A DNA stretch of 64,000 bases from Sphingomonas turrisvirgatae (GCF_001721295.1 NZ_MDDS01000016.1:1-64000), one strand, 5' to 3'. Positions 52,911-62,680 are shown, numbered from the stretch's first letter. Notes: generated from the sequence alone by a model not told the origin. Program-made: numbers and translations.

Positions 52911-53906
52911 CTAGAAGTCGATCAGGAGCGAGGCCCGGCTGATCGTATCGGTGGTCTTGCGCCGCTCGGGCGGTGCGCTTTCATAGTTCACGGCATAGGA
53001 CATCTGCGCAGAGAGCGGCCCGAACAGCCGCGCGCGCAACGCGGTCTTGCCGGTAATCGTGCTGTTCGCCTGCTGCACATAGGCCGAGGCGTCCTGGCTT
53101 AACGTGATGCCGCGCGAGAGCTTCCAGTCGATGTCCAGCTTGCCGCGCGCGGCCAACTGGCTTTCAGTCGGCGCATCGGTGAAGACGGTGTGGCGGAACG
53201 CCGGACCCAGTTCGACATCGATCTTCAGCGCGGCGGTCTTGATCGCGGTATAGCCGGCCCCTGCGGAAACCGAGGCGCGTGCATCGAAGCCGGCGAACCG
53301 GTCGCTCTCGAACAGCGCCGCGCCATAGACATAAGCGCGGTCGTCGATCTTCAGATTGGGTTCGTAGGCGGCGAGGTAGCGCTCGCGCGTCGTGACGCCG
53401 AGGCTCTCCTGATAATCGGCATGAACGCGCAGCTTGTGGCGCCAATCCAGCCCTTCGCGCTTCAGATCGACGACGCCGGTAAGCCCGATATTCTCGGTAT
53501 TGCCGGTGCTGACATAGCCGCCGAATTCGGCCCGACCCTTGACCAGGTCGAGGAAGCGCGCCTCGCGGATGCGGCGTTCAGCCTCCTGCTTGCGCGCCTG
53601 CTTCCATGCCTTCGCCGCACTTTCGAAATCGGCGGCGCGCTCCTTGTCGGCCGCCTTGGCATATTTGACGATGGCATTCACCGCGCCTTCGTCGCCCGCC
53701 TTCATTGCCGCGTCGAGCATGGCTCGCACTTCGATCGATTTTTCCACCGAAGGCGGTGGCGGCGGTGGAAGTGCTGGCGGCACCTCCTCCTGGGGAACGG
53801 GCTCGACCAGCGGGATCGGCGCGATCGCGATCTGGGGGAGCGTGTCGGCCTGCGCGGGGATAACGGCAAGCAGCGGCGCGGCGAGGAGGAGCATCGTCTG
53901 TCGCAT
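52911..53906 (-). CDS. DUF481 outer-membrane protein
   Basis: A 331-residue exported protein: signal peptide (TMLLLAAPLLAVIPAQA), a Pro-rich linker, a helical region (about 55-130) and a C-terminal beta-barrel of the DUF481 type beginning GRAEFGGYVSTGNTENIGL and ending in the C-terminal phenylalanine (ASLLIDF) typical of barrel insertion by Bam. The role is unknown; members are porin-like or salt-induced proteins. ATG 53906 starts the signal peptide. Upstream is rppH, 45 bases away on the same strand. Confidence 0.85.
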   Translation of the reverse strand: MRQTMLLLAAPLLAVIPAQADTLPQIAIAPIPLVEPVPQEEVPPALPPPPPPSVEKSIEVRAMLDAAMKAGDEGAVNAIVKYAKAADKERAADFESAAKAWKQARKQEAERRIREARFLDLVKGRAEFGGYVSTGNTENIGLTGVVDLKREGLDWRHKLRVHADYQESLGVTTRERYLAAYEPNLKIDDRAYVYGAALFESDRFAGFDARASVSAGAGYTAIKTAALKIDVELGPAFRHTVFTDAPTESQLAARGKLDIDWKLSRGITLSQDASAYVQQANSTITGKTALRARLFGPLSAQMSYAVNYESAPPERRKTTDTISRASLLIDF

Positions 53907-53951
53907 GGTGAACCCGTTAACCGTGCAATGCGGCAAAATCGAGAAGCTGTC

Positions 53952-54440
53952 TTACTGGTCGATGCCGAGCGGCCCCGCAAAGATCGCCAGCAGCTTTGCG
54001 TAGAGCTCGCGCTTGAACGGCACGATCACGTTCGGCAGCTCGGCGGGGGCGATCCATCGCCAGGCACGGAACTCCGGCTCGGCGGTGGCAATGTCGATCG
54101 CCTCGTCACCCGCGGTGAGGCGGAACAGGAACCAGCGTTGACGCTGGCCGCGCCATTTGCCTTTCCACACCTTGCCGACCAGATCGTCGGGCAGATCATA
54201 TTCCAGCTCGTCCGGCGCCTGCGCGATCAACTCGACATGCTCGCGCCGCACGCCGGTTTCCTCCCACAGCTCGCGATAGGCGGCGTCGAGCGGGTCTTCG
54301 CCGGGATCGATGCCGCCCTGTGGCATCTGCCACGCTTCCAGCACGTTATCGAGCCGCTGGCCGACAAAGACCTGACCCTGCGCATTGAGCAACATGACGC
54401 CGGCACAGGGGCGATAGGGCAGGTGAGCGTATTGGCTCAT
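53952..54440 (-). CDS. rppH: RNA pyrophosphohydrolase (RppH)
   Basis: A 162-residue Nudix hydrolase that removes pyrophosphate from the 5' end of mRNA and so starts decay. The Nudix box is GGIDPGEDPLDAAYRELWEE (GX5EX7REUXEEXGU complete with TGV). YRPCAGVMLLNAQGQVFVGQR and the C-terminal IVPFKRELY are RppH features. Its ATG overlaps the stop of the upstream alpha/beta hydrolase gene by four bases. Confidence 0.95.
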   Translation of the reverse strand: MSQYAHLPYRPCAGVMLLNAQGQVFVGQRLDNVLEAWQMPQGGIDPGEDPLDAAYRELWEETGVRREHVELIAQAPDELEYDLPDDLVGKVWKGKWRGQRQRWFLFRLTAGDEAIDIATAEPEFRAWRWIAPAELPNVIVPFKRELYAKLLAIFAGPLGIDQ

Positions 54441-55423
54441 GCGTTCGCTCCGGCCGCTGCCTGCGCCATGACGCGGTTGGCTTCCGCCTCGACCAGCACG
54501 TCCTTGAAAGCGGCCAGCATGCCGGCAACGTCGCCCTGGCTGGAGGGGATGCCTTTACGCAGCGTGATGAAGCCGTGAATGTTGCCCTGAGCCTCGCGAA
54601 AGACGACCGGCACGCCGGCGGCGATCAGCGCGCCGGCATAGGCGCGGCCCTGATCGCGGATCGGATCGAGGCTGGCCGTGACGATCACCGCCGGCGGCAG
54701 GTTGGCCAGCGATGCCGCGCGCATGGGTGAGCAGCGCGGGTGCGCGGTATCGGCACCGAAGCATTCGGCGAACCACGCCATGGCCCGCTCGGTCAGCACA
54801 TGCCCTTCGGCAAACTGCTTGAGCGAGGGATAGTCGGTGCCGAGGTCGACAGCCGGATAGATGAGCAGTTGCGCAATCACCGGCACCGCAGCGGGCGCGT
54901 CCCGCAGGTCGATCGTGGCAACTGCAGCCAGCTGACCGCCCGCGCTGTCGCCGGCAAGCGCGAGCGATGTGACCTTGCGCCCAAGTTCGGGCGGGTTGGC
55001 GGCCACCCAGCGTATCGCAGCTTCGCAATCGTCGGACGCCGCGGGCCATTTATGTTCGGGCGACAAGCGGTAATCGATCGAGATTACAGGCAGGTCGAGC
55101 TGTCGCGCCATTTCGGCCGCGATGCTGGCATGCGTCTCGATATCGCCGATCACGAAGCCGCCGCCGTGGAAGAACATGACGGCCGGGCCTGGCTCCCGGC
55201 TGGCGCGCGCATCGAACAGTCGGGCGCACAACGGGCCGGCCGGGCCGGGTAGCTCCAGATCGCGCACATCGCCGAGCTCGCCGACCGGCAGATCGACCAG
55301 GTCCTTCATCGCGCTATATTGCGCCCGATAGGCTGCGGGCTGGGGCGGCCACTCGGGCTGAGGCATGGCGGCGATCATGTCGAGCAAGGCGCGCACGTCG
55401 GGGCGGACGAAGGGGTCGGTCAA
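54437..55423 (-). CDS. Alpha/beta hydrolase, hormone-sensitive lipase family
   Basis: A 328-residue esterase. Oxyanion-hole HGGGFVIGD, nucleophile in LALAGDSAGGQLAA, the acid in VTASLDPIRDQG and histidine in GNIHGFITL: a complete catalytic triad of the HSL family (group IV). It should hydrolyse short acyl esters in the cytoplasm. It is co-translated with rppH by a four-base overlap, though no functional link is known. Confidence 0.9.
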   Translation of the reverse strand: MTDPFVRPDVRALLDMIAAMPQPEWPPQPAAYRAQYSAMKDLVDLPVGELGDVRDLELPGPAGPLCARLFDARASREPGPAVMFFHGGGFVIGDIETHASIAAEMARQLDLPVISIDYRLSPEHKWPAASDDCEAAIRWVAANPPELGRKVTSLALAGDSAGGQLAAVATIDLRDAPAAVPVIAQLLIYPAVDLGTDYPSLKQFAEGHVLTERAMAWFAECFGADTAHPRCSPMRAASLANLPPAVIVTASLDPIRDQGRAYAGALIAAGVPVVFREAQGNIHGFITLRKGIPSSQGDVAGMLAAFKDVLVEAEANRVMAQAAAGANA

Positions 55424-55749
55424 GGCATCGTCTCCATACGGCTATCGCCTTCATGTAGGCGAGGTTTCGAAGTGGCGTCCACCGGGCAGGCGAACCTGAG
55501 CTTGGCCGTAACGAAAGAAGTTTTTCGCTGTGCGGCGCGCAACGAAGCTGCTAGGCGGCGCGGCATGCTTCGAAAACCGGCCATTATCACCACCCGGACC
55601 GCGACCCGCTGAATTGCGCGTCGTGCGGGACCGGGTATCCGCCTAAAAGCATCGATCAGGGCGATCGCCCGCTTAATATTCCACGCAATCATCGCTAAAT
55701 CGCCGCCGGCCGTCGCCGCGCGGCCGTGTCATTCGAAAGGGCCTGATCC
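55424..55749. other. Gene-free stretch before asd
   Basis: About 326 bases with no supportable gene on either strand. It holds a small hairpin TCGCC/GGCGA near 55444-55462 and a perfect GGGCGATCGCCC palindrome near 55659, and serves as divergent promoter region for asd and the alpha/beta hydrolase. No riboswitch (for example a lysine element) was recognised. Confidence 0.6.
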
Positions 55750-56775
55750 ATGGGTTACCGTGTCGTCGTCGCAGGTGCCACCGGCAATGTCGGTCGCGAA
55801 ATGCTGAACATCCTGGCCGAGCGGGAGTTTCCGATCGACGAGCTGGCGGTCGTCGCATCCTCGCGCTCGACTGGCGACATGGTCGATTTCGGCGAGACCG
55901 GTAAGCAGTACAAGGTCCAGAACATCGAGCATTTCGATCCGACCGGCTGGGACATGGCGCTGTTCGCGATCGGATCGGACGCGACGAAGGTGCATGCGCC
56001 GCGCTTCGCTGCCGCCGGCTGCGTCGTGATCGACAATTCGTCGCTCTATCGCATGGACCCGGACGTGCCGCTGATCGTGCCGGAAGTGAACCCGGACGCG
56101 ATCGACGGCTACACCGCCAAGAACATCATCGCGAACCCCAACTGCTCGACCGCGCAGATGGTCGTCGCATTGAAGCCGCTGCACGACGCCGCGACGGTGA
56201 AGCGCGTCGTCGTCTCGACCTATCAGTCGGTTTCCGGCGCGGGCAAGGAGGGAATGGACGAGCTGTTCGAGCAATCGCGCAACATCTTCGTGGGCGATCG
56301 GGCTGAACCCAAGAAGTTCACCAAGCAGATCGCGTTCAACGTGATCCCGCACATCGACAGCTTCCTGGACGATGGTTCGACCAAGGAAGAGTGGAAGATG
56401 GTGGTCGAGACCAAGAAGATCCTGGACCCCAAAGTCAAGGTGATCGCCACGTGCGTGCGTGTGCCGGTTTTCGTCGGCCATTCGGAATCGGTGAACGTCG
56501 AACTGCAGGACGAATTGTCGGCCGAGGACGCACAGAAGATCCTGCGCGAGGCACCCGGCGTCATGCTGGTCGATAAGCGCGAGGACGGGGGGTATGTCAC
56601 GCCGGTGGAATGCGTCGGCGATTATGCGACGTTCGTCAGCCGCGTGCGCGACGACGCCACGGTCGACAATGGCCTGGCGTTCTGGTGCGTGAGCGACAAT
56701 CTGCGCAAGGGCGCGGCGCTGAACGCAGTGCAGATCGCCGAACTGCTCGGCCGACGGCACCTGAAGAAGGCGTGA
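55750..56775 (+). CDS. asd: Aspartate-semialdehyde dehydrogenase
   Basis: A 341-residue enzyme that reduces aspartyl phosphate to aspartate semialdehyde, the branch point to lysine/DAP, methionine and threonine. The NADP motif is VVVAGATGNVGREML and the catalytic cysteine is C132 in ANPNCSTAQM, with STYQSVSGAGKEGMDEL and RVPVFVGHSESVNVE as further landmarks. Its product feeds DapA (5089), which is in a separate transcript. AAGGG lies upstream of the ATG. Confidence 0.96.
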   Translation: MGYRVVVAGATGNVGREMLNILAEREFPIDELAVVASSRSTGDMVDFGETGKQYKVQNIEHFDPTGWDMALFAIGSDATKVHAPRFAAAGCVVIDNSSLYRMDPDVPLIVPEVNPDAIDGYTAKNIIANPNCSTAQMVVALKPLHDAATVKRVVVSTYQSVSGAGKEGMDELFEQSRNIFVGDRAEPKKFTKQIAFNVIPHIDSFLDDGSTKEEWKMVVETKKILDPKVKVIATCVRVPVFVGHSESVNVELQDELSAEDAQKILREAPGVMLVDKREDGGYVTPVECVGDYATFVSRVRDDATVDNGLAFWCVSDNLRKGAALNAVQIAELLGRRHLKKA

Positions 56776-56796
56776 GCAAGCCGCGCGGCGGCGGGG

Positions 56797-58383
56797 TCAG
56801 TGCCCTGCAGCCGCCGGGTCGTTCGCGACCGGACCTTTTGGCTTCTTGAGGAACAGCACCAGCGGGATCGCAAGGACGGTGACGATCATCATCGCCTTGA
56901 AGTCGTTTAGATATGCGATCATCGCTGCCTGCCGTGTGACTTCGGCGTTGGCCATGGCGAGGATCGCATCGGTCTGGCCGCCCAGATTGGCGAGCAATCC
57001 CGGGTCCAGCGTCTGCAGCCGCTCGGCCGTGACATTCTGCGCCAGGTCGGCGTGACTGGTCTGCGTGCTTCGCGCCAGCACGGTCGTGACCGCCGAGATG
57101 CCGATCGATGCCCCGATGCTGCGTGAAAGGTTGAGCAGGCTCGCGCCCTCGGTTCGTTGATGCGCGGGCAGGGTGGCAAAGGCCATGCCGTTCAAAGGCA
57201 TGAAGATGAGCCCCATTCCGAGCCCCTGAACGAAGCCCGAGATGATGAACGGCTGGCTGTTCATCACCAGCGTCCACTGCGTCATGTCGTAAAGCGACCA
57301 GGCCGCGAGCGCGAAGCCGGCTCCGACCAGCAGGCGCGGATCGACGCCCTTTGCCACCAGCCGCGCCGAGAGACCCATCGTGAGCAACACGCCGACGCCA
57401 CGCGGCACCAGCAGCAACCCGGTGTCGATCACCGAATAACCGAACAGGCTCTGCAGCATGGGCGGCAGCAGCGCCATCGTGGCCATCATCACGACACCGA
57501 CGACCTGCATAAAGCCGAGCGCGGTGACGAGGTTACGGTTCTTCCACAGGCCGCGTTCGAACATCGGGTTCCGGCCCGTCGCCATATGAACTGCGAACAT
57601 CCACAGTGCGATCAGGGCAACCAGCGTCTCGATCCAGATTTCGGCCGAGGTGAACCAGTCTTCACCCTGCCCACGGTCGAGCATCAACTGAAGCGCGCCG
57701 ATACCGATGGCGAGCAGCGAAAAGCCGAACACGTCGAAGCTGCGCTTGCGGATCGGGCGGCTGGGCAGCAGGAACCACAGGATCACGAGACAGATCACGC
57801 CGAGCGGCAGGTTGACGTAGAAAACCCAGCGCCAATCGAAATTGTCGGTCAGATAGCCGCCGAGCACGGGGCCGAGGATCGGGCCGACCATGATGCCCAT
57901 GCCCCACACGGCCATCGCGCGCTGCTGGTCCTTCGGCGCGTTGATGTCGAGCATCACCGTCTGGCTGAGCGGGTTCATGAACGCCGCCGCAATGCCCTGA
58001 AGCACGCGGAAGGCGACCATTTCCTCAAGGTTCTGTGCCGCGCCGCACAGGGCCGAGGCAATGATGAAGCCGACAATCGAAAGGAGGAACAGGTTGCGCG
58101 AACCGATCCGGTCCGAAATCCAGCCGGTAATCGGGATGGCGATGGCCGACGCGACGATATAGCTGGTCAGCACCCAGGTGATGGTGTCGGCCGTCGCACC
58201 GAGCGCGGTCTGCATGTGCGGCAGCGCCACGTTGGCGATGGTCGTGTCGAGGATCTGCATGATCGTCGCCAGCATGACGCCGAACGTCAGCAGCCCCTTG
58301 TTACGTACCGGCAGCGCCGCGCCCGTCGCTGGGGGCGGCGCGGGCGGCGAACCGGCCTGGTCGGGTGCGGCAGCGGTCGCCAT
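56797..58383 (-). CDS. emrB: DHA2-family MFS drug efflux pump (EmrB-like)
   Basis: A 528-residue protein with about fourteen membrane segments. Motif A and DHA2 signatures: LDTTIANVALPHMQTALGA, VLTSYIVASAIAIPITGW, GWISDRIGSRNL, and RVLQGIAAAFMNPLSQTVML. It works with EmrA to expel hydrophobic compounds using the proton gradient. The ATG lies one base after the emrA stop. It is the third gene of a MarR-EmrA-EmrB operon. Confidence 0.92.
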   Translation of the reverse strand: MATAAAPDQAGSPPAPPPATGAALPVRNKGLLTFGVMLATIMQILDTTIANVALPHMQTALGATADTITWVLTSYIVASAIAIPITGWISDRIGSRNLFLLSIVGFIIASALCGAAQNLEEMVAFRVLQGIAAAFMNPLSQTVMLDINAPKDQQRAMAVWGMGIMVGPILGPVLGGYLTDNFDWRWVFYVNLPLGVICLVILWFLLPSRPIRKRSFDVFGFSLLAIGIGALQLMLDRGQGEDWFTSAEIWIETLVALIALWMFAVHMATGRNPMFERGLWKNRNLVTALGFMQVVGVVMMATMALLPPMLQSLFGYSVIDTGLLLVPRGVGVLLTMGLSARLVAKGVDPRLLVGAGFALAAWSLYDMTQWTLVMNSQPFIISGFVQGLGMGLIFMPLNGMAFATLPAHQRTEGASLLNLSRSIGASIGISAVTTVLARSTQTSHADLAQNVTAERLQTLDPGLLANLGGQTDAILAMANAEVTRQAAMIAYLNDFKAMMIVTVLAIPLVLFLKKPKGPVANDPAAAGH

Positions 58384-58384
58384 G

Positions 58385-59443
58385 TTACTTGCCGGTGATG
58401 ACCTTCACGTCGGCCGACAGGCCGGCGATCAACTGGCGCGGGCTTTTTTCATCGATCGCGACGCGGACCGGCACGCGCTGAGTCACCTTTACCCAGTTGC
58501 CGTTTGCGTTCTGCGCGGGGAGGACCGAGAACTCGCTGCCGGTCCCTGCACCGATCGACGCGACATGGCCCTTCAGCTTTAGGCCCGGATAGGCGTCGAA
58601 GCTGATCTCTGCCGGCTGCCCGACCCGCATCTTGTTGAGATCGGTTTCCTTGAAGTTCGCCTCGACCCACGATCCGCCCGAGCGCACGATGGTAACGGCG
58701 GGCAAGCCGGACATCATCATCTGGCCGACTTGCAGCCGGTCGGACTGGCTGATCACGCCATCGACCGGCGCGCGCCGCGTCGTCCGCGACAGGTCGAGCA
58801 GCGCCTTTTCCCGCTGCGCGCGCGCAGCGGCGATCGCGGGGTTGACGCCGGGCACCGCCGCGCCGGTCGAAAGCTTCGATCGAGCCTCTGCCGCGTCGGC
58901 GACTGCCCGTTGATAGCTCGCACGCGCCTGCTCCAGGGCATGTTTCGACTGGTCGAAGCGCGCGCGCGTGGTGAAGCCGCGCTGCATCAATGCCGCCTGT
59001 CGGGCATAATCCTCTTGCGCCGATGCGATCGTGTCGCGCGCCGCCTGGATATCCGCGCCGGTGCCGGCATAGCTGGCCTGAAGCGTCGTTACCTGGACCT
59101 GCGCGCTGGCAATGGCGGCATTGGCTTGATCGAGTGCGATGCGGAAGGGTTCGGGATCGATGCGGAACAGCACGTCGCCAGCCTTGACCGACTGGTTCTC
59201 CCTGACTGCGACTTCCACGATACGCCCGGCGACATCGCTGGCGACGCCGACCTTGTCCTGCTGGACATAGGCGTTGTCGGTCGAGACCGATCCGCCTGAG
59301 GTCGACCACCAGTATCCGGCGAGCGCGATCAGCAGCAGCGGCACGCCGAACATCAGCAGCGGCCGGAGCCAGCGACGGGCACGGGGGTCGGGCGCGACTT
59401 CGATGGCCTCCGCCGTGTCGAACTTGGGATCTGCGTCAGCCAT
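58385..59443 (-). CDS. emrA: EmrA-like periplasmic adaptor (HlyD family)
   Basis: A 352-residue membrane-fusion protein: one N-terminal membrane helix (about 28-47, WLRPLLMFGVPLLLIALAGY), a barrel-sandwich lipoyl segment (DNAYVQQDKVGVASDVAGR), a long helical hairpin (Ala/Gln-rich, 90-190) and a beta-barrel domain ending SADVKVITGK. It links the EmrB pump to an outer-membrane channel, which is not encoded here. ATG 59443 has AGAGG upstream and overlaps the marR stop by eight bases. Confidence 0.92.
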   Translation of the reverse strand: MADADPKFDTAEAIEVAPDPRARRWLRPLLMFGVPLLLIALAGYWWSTSGGSVSTDNAYVQQDKVGVASDVAGRIVEVAVRENQSVKAGDVLFRIDPEPFRIALDQANAAIASAQVQVTTLQASYAGTGADIQAARDTIASAQEDYARQAALMQRGFTTRARFDQSKHALEQARASYQRAVADAAEARSKLSTGAAVPGVNPAIAAARAQREKALLDLSRTTRRAPVDGVISQSDRLQVGQMMMSGLPAVTIVRSGGSWVEANFKETDLNKMRVGQPAEISFDAYPGLKLKGHVASIGAGTGSEFSVLPAQNANGNWVKVTQRVPVRVAIDEKSPRQLIAGLSADVKVITGK

Positions 59444-59879
59444 TTGCGGCCTCTTTGCTTTCGTCGGACGTAAGATTGTTGCGGATGCGGGACAGGCTGG
59501 CGGCAAGCGCTTCGCGCTCGCTCCCGTCCATCCCGGCGAGGGCGTCTGCAGTCAGTCCGGAGCCGATGCCGCGCAGCTGAGCGAGCAACGGCTGCGCACC
59601 TTGCGCAAGATGGATGCGCCAGGCGCGGCGATCCGCAGGATCGCGGCGGCGCTCGACCAACCCGGCCTCTTCCAGCCGATCGATCATCCGGCCGATGGTG
59701 ATCGGCTCAACCTCCATAATTTCGGCAAGCGCGCCCTGATTACAGCCCTCGTTCCGCGAGAGGATGGTCAGCGTATGCCATTGCGCGCGCGTCACGCCGA
59801 CGCGACGCGCGCGTGCGTCGAACTCGCGGCGGAGCAGGCGCGCCACATCATTGATCAGGAAACCGATAGGCTCGTTCAT
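59436..59879 (-). CDS. MarR-family repressor
   Basis: A 147-residue winged-helix regulator: LLRREFDARARRVGVTRAQW, CNQGALAEIMEVEPITIGR as recognition region, DRLEEAGLVERRRDPADRR as wing. It is the first gene of the efflux operon and by analogy represses it until a drug or phenolic compound binds. The start ATG 59879 lies 13 bases from a palindrome that is the probable operator. The frame is open to 59960, crossing that palindrome. Confidence 0.9.
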   Translation of the reverse strand: MNEPIGFLINDVARLLRREFDARARRVGVTRAQWHTLTILSRNEGCNQGALAEIMEVEPITIGRMIDRLEEAGLVERRRDPADRRAWRIHLAQGAQPLLAQLRGIGSGLTADALAGMDGSEREALAASLSRIRNNLTSDESKEAANG

Positions 59880-59892
59880 CGCGGCAATATAG

Positions 59893-59920
59893 TAAGCATG
59901 CTTATATATGTCCATGCTTA
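59893..59920. promoter_or_regulatory. Probable MarR operator
   Basis: A perfect 12-bp palindrome TAAGCATGCTTA (59893-59904) and a direct repeat of its right half, CATGCTTA (59913-59920), 16 bases on. AT-rich surroundings (ATATATG) fit a promoter. The location, between marR and the divergent hydrolase gene at 60006, is that of a MarR autoregulation site. Confidence 0.65.
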
Positions 59921-60005
59921 CCAGTTGTGTTTCTGGTCGCATGCCGTGCGCCAAACGCAACCCGCCCGGCTTTCAATGTCGCCCCGCGTGCGGCATTCAG
60001 CGGCG

Positions 60006-60758
60006 ATGAAAATAAATCGATATGCAGGGTTCGACGACGCGGAACTGTCATGGCGCGAGATTGGCGACGGGCGACCGGTGCTGCTGATCCACGGCTATTT
60101 CTCCGATGCCGAGGTCAATTGGGTCAAATACGGCACTGCGGCGCGGCTGGTCGCGGCCGGGTTCCGGGTGATCATGCCCGATCTGAGGGCGCATGGATCA
60201 AGCGCGCGACCGCACGATGCAGTTGCCTATCCGCCCGATGCGCTGGCGATGGATGCCGAGGCGCTGATCGCGCATCTTGGTCTGAGCGACTATGATCTCG
60301 GGGGCTATTCGCTGGGCGCGCGTACGACGGTGCGGGTGCTGGCGCGTGGCATCGCGCCGCGCCCACGGCGGGTCGTGCTGTCCGGCTTGGGCGACGAAGG
60401 GGTGACCGATACCGGCCGCCGCGCGGGCTTTTTCCGCCGGGTGCTGACCAACTTCGGCAGCTTCAAGCATGGCGATCCGGAATTCATGTCCCAGGCTTTC
60501 CTGAAGACGACCAAGGGCGATCCGGTCGCGCTGCTCGGCATTCTCGATACTTTCGTCGATACGCCGGCCGAGGCGGTCGCCGCAATCGACTTGCCGGTGC
60601 TGGTCGTGGGCGGGGAGAGCGACGACGAGGTGGGATCCTTTGCAGAATTGGCGAAGATGCTGCCGCAAGGGCGGTTCGTCGAGATTCCTGGAAATCACAT
60701 GAGCGCGGTCACGCGGCCCGAACTGGGCGAAGTGATCGTATCATTTCTGACTGCTTGA
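60006..60758 (+). CDS. Alpha/beta-fold hydrolase
   Basis: A 250-residue hydrolase: oxyanion-hole PVLLIHGYFSDA, nucleophile serine in YDLGGYSLGARTTVRVL, acid in VVGGESDDEV and histidine in VEIPGNHMSAV, a full triad. The substrate is unknown. The frame is open upstream to 59274 but ATG 60006 starts the domain. Divergent from the marR operon and possibly sharing its operator. Confidence 0.88.
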   Translation: MKINRYAGFDDAELSWREIGDGRPVLLIHGYFSDAEVNWVKYGTAARLVAAGFRVIMPDLRAHGSSARPHDAVAYPPDALAMDAEALIAHLGLSDYDLGGYSLGARTTVRVLARGIAPRPRRVVLSGLGDEGVTDTGRRAGFFRRVLTNFGSFKHGDPEFMSQAFLKTTKGDPVALLGILDTFVDTPAEAVAAIDLPVLVVGGESDDEVGSFAELAKMLPQGRFVEIPGNHMSAVTRPELGEVIVSFLTA

Positions 60759-60819
60759 CCGCTTCGGGGCGCAGGCGCAGTCTGCGGTCATCCATGGCTT
60801 TGAGACATTCGAGGGTTTG

Positions 60820-62661
60820 ATGCTTCGCACGGGTATTTCGACCATTGCACTGGCGCTCACGCTGGCCGGTTCCGCCGTCGCGCAGGAGCGAAAAGCGCCG
60901 CCACAGCCGACGACAACGAGCGCCGCGACGCCGGCCGCAGCGGATGCGTTCGTCAAGCGCGCGACCGAAGAGGCCGCCGCCTTCTCGATCGACGACGCAC
61001 GGATCCAGTGGCTGTACGCCACCTATATCAACGACGACACATCCGCGCTCGTCGCGAAGAGCCAGTCCGAGGGCACCGAGATGGCCGTCCGCTTCGCGCT
61101 GGAGGCGGCGAAGTACGATAAGGTGAAGGGTCTGTCGCCGGATACGCGCCGGCAGCTCGACATCCTGCGGAGTGGTATCACTTCGCCGGCACCGACGCGT
61201 GCGGGTGCGGCGGCTACGCTGTCGAAGCTGCAGACCGACATGCAGACCGTCTACGGCACGGGCAAGGGCACGCTGAAGGGGCAGCCGATCAACGGCAGCG
61301 ACATTGAGGCGGCGATGGGCACCAACCGCAACCCGGCCGAGTTGCAGGAGATGTGGACCAGCTGGCACGACAATGTCGGGGCGCCGCAGCGTGCCGATTA
61401 TCAGCGCGCCGCAGGTCTGCTGAATGAAGGCGCGCGCGAACTGGGGTTCAAGGACGTCGGCGCGATGTGGCGGTCCAACTACGACATGTCGCCCGAGGAA
61501 TTCGCAAAGCTGACCGACAAATTGTGGCTTGAGGTAAAGCCGCTGTACGAGTCGCTCCACACGTATGTGCGGTGGAAGCTTAACGAGAAATATGGCGACA
61601 CGGTGCAACCCAAGACCGGCCCGATCCGTGCCGACCTGCTCGGCAACATGTGGGCGCAGGAATGGGGCAACATCTATGATGTCGTCGCGGCCAAGGGCGC
61701 TGGCGACGTCGGCTATGACGTCGGCGATCTGCTGACCGCCAAGAATTACGATGCAATCAAGATGGTGAAGGCGGGCGAGGGCTTCTATTCATCGCTGGGC
61801 TTCGCACCGATGCCGGAGACGTTCTGGAAGCGCTCGCTGTTCCTGAAGCCGGCGGATCGCGAAGTGCAGTGCCATGCATCGGCATGGAACCTCGACAATG
61901 TCGACGACCTGCGCATCAAGATGTGCATCAAGGTGAATGGCGACGATTTCGTCACCATCCATCACGAGCTGGGCCACAACTATTATCAGCGCGCATACAA
62001 CCAGCAGCCGCTGCTGTACCGCACTGGCGCAAACGATGGCTTCCACGAAGCGATCGGCGATTTCGTCGCGCTGTCGATCACGCCGGATTACCTCGTGTCG
62101 ATCGGCCTGCTCGACCAGAACAAGGTGCCGAGCGCGGACAAGGACACCGGGCTGCTGCTGCGGCAAGCGATGGACAAGGTCGCGTTCCTGCCGTTCGGGC
62201 TGCTGATCGACAAATGGCGCTGGGGCGTATTTTCGGGCGGGATCAAGCCGGAAGGGTATCAGGGCGCATGGGACGCGCTGCGCCTGCAATATCAGGGGGT
62301 GACTCCGCCGGTGAAGCGAGACGAGACGAAGTTCGATCCTGGCGCGAAATATCATATTCCGGCGAACGTGCCCTATACCCGTTACTTCCTGGCGCGATTG
62401 CTGCAGTTCCAATTCTACAAGGCGGCGTGCGACCAGGCCGGGTGGAAGGGGCCGCTGCACCGCTGTTCCTTTTACGGCAACAAGGAAGTCGGCGCGAAGC
62501 TGGATGCGATGCTGAAGATGGGCGCGTCCAAGCCGTGGCCGGACGCGCTGGAAGCCTTCACCGGCAGCCGCGAAATGTCGGGCGCGGCGATGGTCGAGTA
62601 TTTCGCGCCGCTCAAAGCGTGGCTGGACGAGCAGAACAAGGGCAAGCCGACCGGCTGGTGA
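60820..62661 (+). CDS. M2-family peptidyl-dipeptidase (ACE-like)
   Basis: A 613-residue exported zinc carboxydipeptidase homologous to angiotensin-converting enzyme. Signal peptide (RTGISTIALALTLAGSAVAQ). The zinc motif is HHELGHNYY with H382, E383 and H386; the third ligand E410 is in GFHEAIGDFVALS. KMCIKVNGDDFVTIHHELGH and FYSSLGFAPMPETFWKRS are family segments. It removes dipeptides from peptide C-termini in the periplasm. ATG 60820 has GAGGG four bases upstream. Confidence 0.94.
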   Translation: MLRTGISTIALALTLAGSAVAQERKAPPQPTTTSAATPAAADAFVKRATEEAAAFSIDDARIQWLYATYINDDTSALVAKSQSEGTEMAVRFALEAAKYDKVKGLSPDTRRQLDILRSGITSPAPTRAGAAATLSKLQTDMQTVYGTGKGTLKGQPINGSDIEAAMGTNRNPAELQEMWTSWHDNVGAPQRADYQRAAGLLNEGARELGFKDVGAMWRSNYDMSPEEFAKLTDKLWLEVKPLYESLHTYVRWKLNEKYGDTVQPKTGPIRADLLGNMWAQEWGNIYDVVAAKGAGDVGYDVGDLLTAKNYDAIKMVKAGEGFYSSLGFAPMPETFWKRSLFLKPADREVQCHASAWNLDNVDDLRIKMCIKVNGDDFVTIHHELGHNYYQRAYNQQPLLYRTGANDGFHEAIGDFVALSITPDYLVSIGLLDQNKVPSADKDTGLLLRQAMDKVAFLPFGLLIDKWRWGVFSGGIKPEGYQGAWDALRLQYQGVTPPVKRDETKFDPGAKYHIPANVPYTRYFLARLLQFQFYKAACDQAGWKGPLHRCSFYGNKEVGAKLDAMLKMGASKPWPDALEAFTGSREMSGAAMVEYFAPLKAWLDEQNKGKPTGW

Positions 62662-62680
62662 GCCGTGCGCAGGTGACATG

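Noticed and set aside
57157..58398. 413-codon plus-strand frame opposite emrB
   Set aside because: Extremely His/Arg/Gln-rich, typical of the reverse complement of a membrane protein gene.
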